A DNA stretch of 64,000 nucleotides, from contig CAJNYU010002677.1 in NCBI GenBank assembly GCA_905331475.1, positions 286,032 to 350,031 on the forward strand. The letters are read 5' to 3'. The position numbers were made by a program, and so were the translations under genes. The notes below the pieces were generated by a model that did not search any database, had not been told where the DNA came from, and saw nothing but the letters and a program-made list of their open reading frames with translations. Positions 36,366 through 49,223 of this stretch are shown here, piece by piece. Each line of letters begins with the position of its first letter. Within the stretch, counting starts at the first letter, position 1. The DNA is from Rotaria socialis (lineage: Eukaryota; Rotifera; Eurotatoria; Philodinida; Philodinidae).

Positions 36366-36825
36366 CATATTTATGTAATCAGCTTATGGCAGAAAGAAGA
36401 AAAGCTCGAAAAGTGGCTGACCTTTCCCTATTTTATACAATAGCCATGTAAAGACGGTGTCTTTGAGTATGTCAAAATGTTTTTTCTGGCAATATAGTAA
36501 TATAAGACAGTTAATTATGTGAATAACAACACAGTACTTTCATTACAAAACAAGCCTACAGGTCTATTTGCGCGTTATATATATACACATATCTATGTAT
36601 ATTCATATATACACACTAAAAAAGATTTCTATATTTTTCTTCTTTCTTTTTATCTTCAGATTCTATAAAATAAAAACGCTAAATAATGTTATCATCATGT
36701 AATCAATTATTATTATTATTAATAAATAATATAATCATTTCGTTTATTTTTAAGCTTGAATTAACGTGAATACAGTGTATATATATATATATACATATAA
36801 ATACATATTTATATACATAGTAGAC

Positions 36826-39800
36826 ATGATCTTCTTTTTATTTATAATTATTTATTTAAATCTATTTCTTTTTAATTCAACATCTTCCTCACTATCAAAT
36901 ACGTTAGTTTTCTCAGCTGGACCAAATTCATATGTTGCATTCGATTCATGGCGTCCATGTCTTAATGGTTATGTTCGTTTTGATCTACGAACAAATGCGC
37001 ATGACGGCACACTTGCTTACATAGATGATCGTGGAAAATTTGATTTTTTTTATTTAAAATTAATCGAAGGTAAACTACGTCTTTTATTTAATTTGGGAAG
37101 TGATCGACAAGCGTTAAATGTTAATATGAATATCAATGATGATCAATGGCATACGATTTTAATAAAACGCGATGGACAAATAACAACACTTAGTATCGAC
37201 AATGGTTTAGCATCGAGTTCAACAATAAGCTATTCTGAAGATTTATATTTTGGTGGTACAACACATAATGAATATCAAGCATCACCATTTTATTTTGGAG
37301 GTAAATTTAGTTTTACAAGAGAACTTCGTTTCAAATAAAAAACATCGACATTAGTTTATGTTACATATATATATATATATATATATAATGATTTTTCGAA
37401 GGTCATTTCGAGGAAAAACAGAATGCCATAAAAAATAAACATAATGTTCCTAATAATTATCGGATGATTTCTGTTAAATTCCAATGGAAAAATACGATTG
37501 ACAAAAATGGACTTTAGAATTTTTCTAAATAACAACTGTTATAGATGTAGTTTTTTTTGTTATAATTAAACCTACCAACGGAAGAACATTCATCCTTTTT
37601 TTCCGTTAGGGATAAAAGTTCCATCGAATAATCTATTGATCCTGGAAATATTGTCGAGCGTATTTTATTAAAATTCTTTTTTTATTTCTAATCGAATCAA
37701 AACTAGTGAGTTCTTGTAAGAATATTCCATAGCTACAGTTAAGTCAAAGCTTTACGATATGAAGTAAAGCTACTCATTAAAAACAAAAACGTTGTCGATT
37801 TTTCTCGTGCATTTCTAAAAATGAGCTTTTATTCTCCAGTAATTTAATGCTCACGTGCGTTTTTCTTTTCCTCAGGTATTCCAGCAGCATTGGAACGGCC
37901 AAGTAATGGAAATCTATCCTCCTATGATGTTTTCATGCAACCACGATTTCGTGGTCGATTGCGTAATTTAATCTATAAAAATTGTACCAACTCTCGTCTT
38001 ATTCAACCAGTTCATTTACAAATCTCAGGCGGTGTTTCTCTCATACAAAATACTCAATGTTCAACTCAACCGTGTGGTGTTGGTATTTGTCTAGTTACTG
38101 ATACTAATTATAAATGTTTGTGCGATGAAACCGATTATCAAGGTGAGCATTGTGAGCACGAGCGTAAACCACATGAATTAACATTTAATGGTAAAAATTA
38201 TTTAAAATATAATTTCAATCCATCATTATCAAGTGTAAACGAAATAATACAATTTCAATTTAAAACAAATCACTATAATGCATTACTATTTCATTTAACT
38301 GAACCAAATCTATACATTAAATTAAAACAGGGCCAAATCATCATGGAATATCGTTACAATAATCAATGGTATGAATCCTCGACAAAAGATCTTTTTCTTG
38401 TTGATAATCAATGGCATTATGTACAAATAAAACGTAATCATGAACAATTAACAATGATGATCGATGAATATCATTTACAATTGGACAGTGATATGAACAT
38501 AGAAAAATTATTTAATTTAACTGAAGTATTTATCGGTGGAAATAACAATGAAAATTTTGAAAAATTCTATGGCTGCCTAAAAGATATAACATTTGTTGTC
38601 AATGATACATTAACTTATCCTATAAGTGATCATTTTCTAAATAAACAAATCAATCAAAATAGTTTACGTTGTTCATCGTTATTAAGTCCCATTGAGTTTC
38701 TTATTTCATCATCGTATATATCATTTGACTTACCGGAATATGTGCAACAAATGACAAACTATCAATTAAATATATCATTTCATTTTCAAACATACTCATC
38801 GGACGCTATTCTATTATATAGTACAAATAAATATAATGATGATTTTCTCGGATTTGATTTAATTGATGGATTTTTCTATTTGACAATTAATTTAAATAAG
38901 AAAAAACAACGACAAGAATTATTTCAACAACGTCTAAACAATGGACAAACACATTTCATTTTTTTACACATACAAGGTTATCAAGGTGGCATAGAATTTA
39001 ATGTTACAATGAATTATAGACAAAGTAATAGAATTACACTTAGAAATTCACAATCGAAAATTCAAGTAAGTCATAAATAATCATAATAGGATCTTTCCTT
39101 TTTGTTTTTTCCTACACGATGAATTATCAAGGTGAAACATTATAACATAATCAATTTTGATAAATTCAATTGATACTAATTAACTATCAGCCTTAATTTC
39201 CGATAGAAAAGTCACTCAATCTATGTGGTTTCTTTGGTTTAGAACTAACAAACGAAGTTCCGCAGACGATAAATTGCTTTCAAGTTGAGATTGCGTAGAT
39301 CTAAATGAGTTATAAAAAACTACATTGAAAAGAATTCGTGTCGTTAGCTTATCCCTACGGCGATACCGCATTTTATAAATCACTGCCATGACTGTCCTCA
39401 GGAAAATTGATTTGCGATTGAAAATTTTCCATAGAGACAATCATTAACAAGTGGATTGTGAACGTTTGAGTTCTTTTGATTTGCTTCTATCATGAAATAA
39501 GATCATCAAATCGAACAGTTTAGTTAAACGAGATAATAGACACGCTATTGTCTCATAGTTATAGTAGCGTGAAATCAGAAGAATTGAGAGTAAATCTACA
39601 ATTATTTTCAATTGCTGATTGAGCTCTACATAAAGATCGATACGAGACTTCGAAATTGCGTAATCCGATAATGAAGTGTCACAAGTCAAAAAGCATCATG
39701 TAACATTAATATGAACTCTGTGTACATAACAGTTGTGTGCGACAGTTGTGTATGAACATACAGTAATATACATGACCATGAATTATACATCTGCGGGATT

Positions 39801-42800
39801 GCTTTATGCAAGGACAAGTAAATTCCAATAATCTTTCATATTGATCGTTTTATAATTAACAACAAAAAAAAGGAAAAAGAGAAAGTTTTTACTTTTTTTT
39901 TACAATTGATTGAAAATAAATCGATGTATAACAATTGAATCATATGAATCTATACAATTGCTTTGATTTATGTGTGGTGCCGCCTTTTCATGGATTGTTA
40001 AGAATATAAATGCATGCTTAGATGAATAAGTAATCGTTTATTGACTATTGCCGAATATCATTTAACATCTGGCTGTTCAGAATGAATACAACAGATGAAA
40101 CAACAATTATAGTTCTTATCTTATTAACTCTATTGTTTGTCAATACTTGTTTCAATTAAATTTATATACGACTATTGATATAATCTGATGGTTACCAATG
40201 AAATTCTAAGACCTAAGAATAATATAATAGACACTAAAAATAACTTGTAAAAGATTGATTCTTGTCTATGCGATTAAACATTGAATTGACTAGTTTATTG
40301 ATGTTTCTCAATGTTTTCTAGTTACATAAACTGACTATTGGTGGTATTAATCCAAATATTCAATGGTTACCAAATAACTTTTGGTCTGGTATAATGCGTC
40401 GTGGATTAGTCGGTTGTTTTTCAGATCTTGAATTGAATAATGAAGCAATTAACTTAACCAAATATATAAACTATACAAATAATAATATGGCACCAAAAAG
40501 TGGTCCATGTTTAACGACATTATCATCAAAACGTGAATGTTCATGTGAACATGGTGGTGAATGTCGATTAAACAATGGTGGAATATGGTCGTGCGATTGT
40601 TCGAAAACTGGTTATACTGGTCGACGATGTGAACATGCTACCTATCATATAGATTTAACTAAAATTAATACATTCGAATTAAATACAAATTTACAATGGA
40701 GTGAACAAGTTAATGATATTGCATTTGGATTACAGGTATAGGGATTTTTCGGTATAGGACATCAAATTAGAAGCTTTCATTTTCAAAGAGCATAGGAAAC
40801 TGTAGCCTCTGACTTAGAAGAATTGAGATTTTTAAAAATTCAAAAAAGATGTATAATAATCAGATGAGTATTATGAAAGAATTTTTCCAGATATAGAACT
40901 TGCGGCTTGATTCCGTAGCATAAAAATAGAATGAAAAAAAAAGGACTGTGACAAGCGTTACAGCCTGCGATGATCTTTGGAGAAAAAACGAGCTCGCTGG
41001 TCCTATCCTTTGGGACTAAAAATGAAAGACAAAAAAGTAGCTTCTGTTGATAATTACGAAAAGACTGTTAAATTTATCAATGTAGGAACACATGTTATTT
41101 ACTTAATCCTTCAAAACTGTAATAAGAAACTAGATATTTGATTATAAACGGCCGTTATTGATCTGCTGCCTGTCGGTTCTGTCCATCATAGTATGTGAGG
41201 GCGGACTGAATCATGATTTAAACAAAGTCTAAAATAGATTTTCCAAAAAGTCATTGAAAGCTTTAATCTATTTATTTTTTGTTCTTTTAGGCTATGCATG
41301 ATCATGAAAATTTCCTAGAACTACGTCCATGTCGTCAAATATTAATATGTGACTCAATAAGTTTTTCAATTCGCAATGGATTATTAAATATAAATTTTCG
41401 TTATTCCAATACGACAATAAATATGACAACAGAACATCCTTTGCTACTTGATAATCAATGGCATTATATTCAATTGTACCGTGTTGATACAAAATTATTA
41501 TTACATATTGATCATCATATAGCTCAACAACGCATGAATCTAATTGAAACCAACCTTTCAGCATTATCAACAATATGGTTAATATTCAATGGTAATAAAC
41601 AAATACGTATCGAAGATTTGCGTATCTATGATCAATCGATAAATTCAAAATTCTTTTTAAATAATCAATATGAACAAATTCAACTAAAACATCGCACATG
41701 GAAACCTTTAAATTCTATATCATTTTATGAACAACGAGATTCTTATATAACAATATCATTAAATGATATAGTTTGTCAAGAATGTGAATTAGATACGCTC
41801 TATTTTGATTTTCGTACAACAGAATTAACTGGTCTAATTCTATTTGCTAATATTCAAACAAGCAGCCCGAAAATGAGGTAAAGAAATTTAAAATATTGAT
41901 TGTCTGATATAATATCTTATATATGCAGACTATTAATGAAGAAAAATGATATTTCTATATATATGTCTATTTGTTTGATGACAAAAAATTCTTTAGCATA
42001 ACCGAATAAGAAGTAAAGATAAAGGCATGTTATTCGAGACGGCTGGAGAAAGAAACCCACATTTTTGATAAATTGCGATAATAAAGTAAATACTTGATTG
42101 TATCACCTAAGCTATTCATAAATGTCATTACGTTGAATGCATATTGTATGATTGATGTGTGTGCTATTTTCTTAATCACAATTATGACCTTGGTGTAAAT
42201 TTTTCGTACTTTCGTACTGTATATCATATTCAATTGACATACGGTTTAAGTGATGAATGTTTCTAATGCCACAATCAATCACTGTGCACTGCCCCTCAAT
42301 AGATTTTTTATCGGACCACAAGACAAACGTTATTCCAATGGGAATTTAGGTTTAGAACTAAATATTCTTGAAAGTTGCATGCATCATTTATTCAAACAGA
42401 AAATATGGAAATTAACGAGTTGTTGTGATATTTTATCATAGTAGCAAAATCTTAGAGAGAAAAAAATGTAAAGAGCTAAAACTTTCATAATCTCCGTGCC
42501 ATGATGAAGTAAGTGCGTGAACACTTTTCGCCATGGTACACACTGGAGATGAAGGGGCAGATATATATATTCTTTAGAATATTTCGGATTAATAAAAACA
42601 AAAGATGGTTTTAAGAATGAATGTTTAAAATTGCTTTTTATTTTAATTTTAAGTTATTCACTGGATAATAGACTTGAAAAAGATGGTCACTATTTAGTTA
42701 TAAAATTAGTGGATGGTCAATTACATTTAATTGTTATTCTTGCAACGTCTAATGAAAATGAAGATGAAATTCATCAAATTCAAACAAAAACACGTTTCAA

Positions 42801-45691
42801 TGATGGCCATTGGCATCACATATCTTTACATCGCAGTAGCGATTATCATCTAGAATTAATGATTGATTCATTTGAATATTACCTATTAACATCCATACAT
42901 TTTATTGATACAATTTATTTTGGTCGGCCATCATTTTTATCATCCGATATTCCAGCAATTAACCATATAGCTACATTGAAAACATGTTTAGCGTCATTAA
43001 CAATAAATAGTCGTTCAATAAATTTTCATGAATACATTAAAACAAGTTCTCAAATACGAAATGATTGTTTTCTTGATTCTCAATGTCCATTGCGTAATTG
43101 TCAAAATACGGGTATTTGCATTGGCCGTATGAAATGTAATTGTCAACATACAAGTTTTCAAGGAGAATTCTGTATGGAATTACGAACTGGTTATTTCTTC
43201 AGTGAGTATACAGCTGGCTTAATATTTGATCAACCATTTCAAGTCGATAATAGATTATTGACTTATAAAATATCGTTTGGTGTTGTAACAAAAACGATTA
43301 CAGGTGAAATCATACGTGTTAGTGATCAAATACAAATCGAATTACATCGTGGACATATTAGAATAAAGCTGATTGCTAATACAAATAATGATAATGAATT
43401 TGTAGAAAATGATGTGATGATTAACGATGGTTATTATCATCTCGTACAAATTCAATATAATTCAAGTGGTTGTTTAAATTTAAATGTTGATAATAAATCA
43501 ATTTTGAAAGAATTAACATCTCGATTATCATTTGATAAACCTTTACTTTTATTGATTGGACAAAATCCAGCTTTTCGACATGGATTTCAGGTGACAAAAT
43601 AAGATATTCGCTAGCTTAAATTTTTTAATCAAAAGGAGAAATTATTGTTTTCTATCGGAAAAAAAATAATAATCTGACGAGAGATACCACTCAGTTGATT
43701 CAACAAATTTCAATTGCAACAGAGTTATACCGTAGCAGATCTAAATGATAATAATCTACGGTAGTAGACCGTTTGATATGCTTCTATACTGAGATTAGAA
43801 CATCGAGTCTACGAGGTTATATCAGCGATATGCAAAAGAAAACACTTTCATCAAAGATATCACCTAGAACAAATAGAAAGAGCAAAACATCTGAATTTCT
43901 CATCAAACTATACTCATTAAGAGTTCTATAGTTTGAAATCAAAATTCGTAAATGACTTTTTCCGACAAGGATGTCTATCCATCGAGTTCAAGTAATAAGC
44001 TAAGAGCAAGCACTCTATTCTTTTACAATAGTCAACGTTCATTAGGTCGTACATGATCCAAATCATCTCGATTCTAAAGCGAAAAAAGAAAAATTTCGAT
44101 CAACTGGAACTACTTTCTATTACAGAAATCAAATTAGCATGAGTCGATATGATGAGAAATCTTTAGAGAATTAAGATTGCTAAATATAGTATTTACAGTT
44201 CCATGAAAACGCCTGCCCAAACAATTTCATCCAATAGAAAACACATGTCTAAACAAAAATAGATGATTCCAAGCGTTTTCATGAAAATTTCTGTAAAATT
44301 TATTGTTTCACACTTTAAGGTGTCTCTCGTGAATGAGGGGAAATTCGCTGAACACAGGTGTTTCAAGAGCTCTTAGTCGTTTTACTTAGTTCAAAAGGTA
44401 CTCTCAGCCAGTTGAACATGTTTACAACACGATTCGATTGAAATTAGTGAATTATTTTTTGAGGAGATTTTTCATTTAAATCTAGTAATGGAAACTCGGC
44501 AAGTGATTCTTGTGATAGAAAATTCTTTCAACTACTTCAATCTTCTCCGCGACTTTTTTCTATGCACTATTGCGAAAAGAAAAGTTCAAAAAAACCTTCA
44601 GTGATAAATATTTGTACTTAGATCTTATTTCAACATAGTCTAGGAGTGTAAGTTGTATTGTCAAATTCTAGGGCTGATTTTCAAGATAGAGGCAAAAAAA
44701 ACTACATTGCAGAAAAAATACTCCTGAACATAATCAGCAGTGACTTATTGTAGGCCGATAGATGAGTGCTTTAATCTTTTGCATTTTCTAATTAAAACAT
44801 TTTCAACTATGTTTCCTAATGATGCACTTTTTTCTTCTTCTTTTCCAGGGTCAACTTTACGGTCTTGAATCTGATATCTATCCAGTATTTGATATGATTG
44901 CTCCAACATTCCAACGTATATCATATTCACCAATACAAAACAAAATGTTTTCTTCTTCTTCTTCTTCTTCTTCTTCTTCATTTTCATCAATTATTTATCC
45001 CACATTACAAAACCAAAATGATTTTATATCTTCATTATGTTCATCCGAATCCTATGATGCGATATGTGTAGTTACATCCGATACGAATGCACGTTCATTA
45101 TCATATCCTAATGTAACACTTCTAACATTTTTACCAACACATAAATTCTCATCATCTTCATCGTCATCTTTATATTCTACTTCATTGATATCGCGGCCTG
45201 CCGTATCCTATTCAACTACAACAGTCTCCTATTCATTTGGTAATTTTTCAACATTAACATCAGCAAATTTTACATCTAATTCAACTCCTTATAATAAAAA
45301 TCCACCATTGACTATTTCTATTCGAAGTCGTACTACTGATAGAATAAGAAAATTTTTCTCTAGGCCAAAACTTTGGATAATCGTAGTTCCTGTTTTATGT
45401 GGAATTCTGTTCTGTTTACTGTCTGCTCTTTGTGCTTTTATAAAATATCGTCGAAAAGATGTTGGTGTTTATGAAGTTGAAGAAGCTCAACGTTTTCGAC
45501 CATTAATTGTTGAATTAACTCCATCACCCGGTGAACGCAATCAAGATAATAATCATTCAACAGCAACTTCTTTGACGACATCACTAACACGACACGGATC
45601 AAAAACCGATAATGTAAAATCACATAAAAATCGAAAACGAAAAAAATCTCCATTAACAGCAGCTGATGAACAGCGTGAATTTTATATTTGA
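36826..45691 (+). CDS. NRXN: Alpha-type neurexin, presynaptic adhesion receptor
   Basis: Presynaptic cell-adhesion receptor. Six exons: 36826-37300, 37876-39065, 40322-40735, 41291-41877, 42654-43590, 44849-45691; about 1,481 residues, close to vertebrate alpha-neurexins. Full architecture is visible. After a signal peptide (FLFIIIYLNLFLFNS) come LNS1 (NGYVRFDLRTNAHDGTLAYI), EGF1 (CGVGICLV and CLCDETDYQGEHC, about residue 220), LNS2, LNS3, EGF2 (CSCEHGGECRLNNGG, about 630), LNS4, LNS5, EGF3 (CQNTGICIGRMKCNC, about 1045) and LNS6 ending FQGQLYGLESD. A Ser/Thr-rich stalk follows, with poly-Ser runs and a two-Cys segment matching the conserved stalk loop of other neurexins. One membrane span (LWIIVVPVLCGILFCLLSALC) and a short cytoplasmic tail ending REFYI, a PDZ ligand like vertebrate KEYYV, complete the protein. 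The frame is open upstream to 36766, but the extra residues come from a (TA)n repeat, so I prefer the ATG at 36826. No beta-neurexin promoter was identified. Confidence 0.95.
44950..44981 (+). repeat. (TTC)n trinucleotide run coding poly-Ser
   Basis: Near-perfect TTC/TCT run in exon 6 of neurexin, read as nine to ten consecutive Ser residues in the extracellular stalk. A second, less pure poly-Ser stretch lies near 45150. Confidence 0.85.
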
Positions 45692-46050
45692 GTTTTCTTT
45701 TCTTTTCCTTTTTCTATATGTATTTGCTTCTTACTATTTTCTTGTTAATTTCGTTTGGAGATAGAACAAACACGCTAAATAAAACAAAAAGAGGGAAAAA
45801 CAAAACCTATCTATATTTGTTGTGTAAACAATGATTAATTATTTGACTTATGACGATGACGCAAACAATAGCAGACGAATTCTTCTTATCAGTCATTGAC
45901 ATGTGTAAATGAAGACAAACTATTTGCAAATCGTATAGGACATTGTTATGCCAGATATAGAAGATCTTGCGTATCTTTCCACTATGATTATTTGATTGAC
46001 AGCAAACTACAGAATAGAAATATATGTATACCGTAAATTAACTCTACATT
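45692..46050. other. Neurexin 3' flank
   Basis: Probable neurexin 3' UTR, with AATAAAAC about 85 bp after the stop codon as a candidate polyadenylation signal. No other feature. Confidence 0.45.
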
Positions 46051-46057
46051 ATCTAGA

Positions 46058-47862
46058 CTCAGATGAAGTAAATGTAAAAGGAAAATCGAAGATGCTTTTT
46101 ATTTCTATTGTATCTTTTTTTTATCATCAATTATTTAGAGATACTTTCTGTTGGAGAAATGTAGGAAAATTTGTTTTCTATCGACCAGTCAAAAGACTTT
46201 TGAAAAATATGTCACCATGGGTTAGTGGTGATAAGTTTCCTGAGAGCCCCAACAGAATTATACAGTTTGGCCGTTTGAGGTAAGCGTGTAATCTTGGTGA
46301 TGTTTGGAGGGGGGGGAGGGTAAATGTAAAATATCAGCCATTTTATCTACTATCAGTAAAATCCAAATATTTCCAAAATGCTAAAAATTTATGAATAAAT
46401 CTTTTATGAAAAATATCCGCCTTAAAAAGTTCTAGAAAGCTGAAGTACTTTTCGTGACACGATTTTTGTTACTATGTAGATTTCATTCAGAAAGATCATT
46501 GTTCACAACTAACAACATATTCTGAATCAGCATGAAATTCTGAGTAAAATGATGCATTCATTTCTGTTGGAAAACGACTTTCATTTTTTGACATGGCTTT
46601 TGCGCCTGTAGGGAACCCCAGGATTGACAAAAATAATTCTCTTTCATTTTTCTACCGGTTTTTATATCATTCAATGCAGAATTTTATGCTGATTCGGAAT
46701 ATTACCTCGTACTTTGATAAAAGATAAAGAGTATGATGAACCGTGGGAAACTCAGTGTTATAAACATAGATTACAGCTGATTATAATACTTAAAGAACTC
46801 AAGTTGACATTATTGTTCAGTCCCAAACTGATTTTTCACATCTTTTTGATGGGAAATACGGTGCTATACATGTGCTGAATAGTTTCTACTTTTGTACAAT
46901 ATTACTTTGTCATCTGATCATGGGCACATCACAGGATGCTTTTCGCCCATATACCTGGCTAACTTTGAATTATAGTTTAATACTGCAAATCAGCATAAAA
47001 TTCTGCATCGAATGATATAACAGCCGGTAGAAAAATGAAAGAGAATTATTTTTGTCAATCCTGGGGTCTAGGGGTGGACCATTTTTTTTAACGGAACTTA
47101 ATTAATGACATTAATTAATGACTTCCATTAGCCATTAATATTAATGGTTAATGTTTTCTAAGAAAAACTTAATTCATTNTCTCGCCCAAATACTTGGCTA
47201 ACTTTGAATTATAGTTTAATATTGCAAATCTGCATCGAATGATGTAAAATTCGATAGAAAATGAAAGAGAATTATTTTTCTTAATCCTGGGATCCCGTAA
47301 AGGCGCAAAAAAACATGCCAAAAAAAAAGAATGAAAGTTGTTTTCCAACAGAAATAAATGCATCATTTTACTCAGAATGTCATGCTGATTCACAATATGT
47401 TGCTAGTTTTAAACAATGGTCTTTTCCCAAAAATGACTTTTTGCTACGTTGACTGATCTGTCTAAATGATATCTACATAGTAACAAAAATTGTGTCATGA
47501 AATACTTCAGCCTTGTAGAACTTTTGAAGGCGGATATTTTTCATAAAAAAATATTCATAACGTTTTTAACATTTTAGAAATCTTTGGGTTTTACTGATAG
47601 TAGATAAAATGGTTGCGATTATACATTTACCCCCCACCCCCTCCTAATATCAGCAAGATTACACGTTTATCTCTAACGGGGTAAATGTATAATTCTGTTG
47701 TGACTCTCAGGAAATTTATCACCACTAACTCGTGGTGCTATATTTTTCAAAACGTTTTTGACTGATTGATAGAAAAGAATTTTTTTCTACATTTCTCCAA
47801 GTGAAAGCATTTCTATTTTCGGTTTTCCTTTTTGCATTTATCCCATCTGACTCTAACTCACT
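46058..47862. repeat. Large imperfect inverted repeat (foldback element)
   Basis: The left arm (about 46058-46706) and right arm (about 47225-47862) are reverse complements with visible but incomplete identity over some 640 bp. Matching blocks include TTGGAGAAATGTAG, TTAGTGGTGATAA, the G-run near 46305 against the C-run near 47632, ACTATCAGTAAAA, and TGATGCATT with TTTCTGTTGGAAAAC. A third, shorter copy in right-arm orientation lies at about 46970-47075 and resembles the left arm more closely than the full right arm does. Between it and the right arm is an AT-rich stretch built of ATTAAT units (47095-47150). The only ambiguous base in the window (N) is at 47179. The short ORFs in the two arms are related to each other (WRNV...KRL motif) but do not resemble a known transposase. 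Confidence 0.75.
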
Positions 47863-49223
47863 TTCTCTTCTTTTTTGCTTTCGTCGTATCCATCTTTCAT
47901 TTGCAATTAACAATATCTTTGAATATCCGACAATTTCAAATAGTGTCATCATCCCATTAATGCATGTATCAAATGTATAAAAACACATCCTAATATCGAT
48001 CATGCGACGAATCGTAACTTTACAGCGAACAAGTTCGGAATACCATAATCATCGCAGTGGAGAGAAGGTAAAGAAAAAAAATTCTAGTACGGGATCTCGT
48101 GAGAAGATTTTATTTCTTGTGTTTGTATAGAAATAAAATCTCATAGAACGAGCGGAAGCAATGCCATCATAAATATCTTTACTTTTCTTTTCGAACTGAA
48201 CCCGTAGTACTCTTAAAAACAAAATGATGCAAAAACAAAAGGCAACATATGTTTCCTATGCATGTTTGGATAATGAGTATCAGTATCGAAGAAAAAAAAA
48301 AAGAATTTCTTTTCTCTCTTAAAATTCAGACTGTAAAATGAATATAACAACATGTGTTTTTATTGATTTCTTTTTCTTTTCTTTTTTTTTTGTGAGTTAT
48401 TTCGATTACCAATCCAATGATCTTCGCTAGAAGGGCATCGTGGTGTTGATCATAAAAAACGATATCTACATTGCACTTCATCAGAAAAACATTTTAAAAT
48501 GATTGAAGCAAATGAATTCGACATTTATCAATGATCACAGTCAAAACTCATAGTGATGGATAAACGAAACAATTTTTCAGTGTTACCGGTAGGCAGATGC
48601 TTTCGGAAAGAGATTTAAACATCTTAAATAGATGCATGAGTAAATATTTATTGATAGTTTCTTCGTCTCAAAACAACAAAAACAAGCGATCATACGAAGA
48701 GACAAATATTTTCCTTTCTTTTCGATAAAATATTATAAACTTGAGACATATGAAGGTAAACATGCAGGGAAAAATATCTAGGAATACTCTAGGTACAAAA
48801 AACAATGATTATATCTGTATTATTTTTAGAGTAGGAACAAGAACGAGAAAAAGAAAAAAAAGAAAGCACAAGCCTAGGTTTAAATACGGGAATGATCTTT
48901 TCTTCCTCTTCTATGCAGCACGCCCTCTACTTATGGATTGAAAACGTGCATCGCCATTCGATCGTTGTGGTCGTGTAATATTTTTTTCCTTTTTTCCTCA
49001 CATACAGCGTTTATGAGTGTTGACGAATTCCATTCTGCTACTTTTATTATCCATTATTATCAAAGACGAATATACAGAAATATTTTTGGGAATCAACAGA
49101 CACAAAAAAGCAGCGACATTTTCTTTCTTTCTTTTTTATGTATTCTCCAATTTAATTTTTTACTCTCCACAAAAAAATAAACAACAAGAAAAATAGACTC
49201 GCTTTAATACCTATTTATAAACA
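47863..49223. other. Intergenic upstream of NRBP, no gene seen
   Basis: AT-rich non-coding DNA between the inverted repeat and the NRBP start codon. The NRBP promoter and 5' leader should be here. No ORF or motif could be supported. Confidence 0.45.

Larger units (their letters stand above)
33277..36825. other. Intergenic region upstream of neurexin, microsatellite-rich
   Basis: About 3.5 kb without a supported gene. It holds a (TA)n(TG)n tract at 34767-34809, (TA)n near 35022-35039, (ATC)n at 35320-35343, (AAT)n at 36152-36176 and (CT)n(AT)n at 36325-36364. The neurexin promoter and 5' UTR must lie in the right part. Confidence 0.5.

Noticed and set aside
45996-46283. 95-codon plus-strand ORF downstream of neurexin
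   Set aside because: It lies in the left arm of the inverted repeat; the related frame in the right arm is broken up, and no protein family is recognisable.
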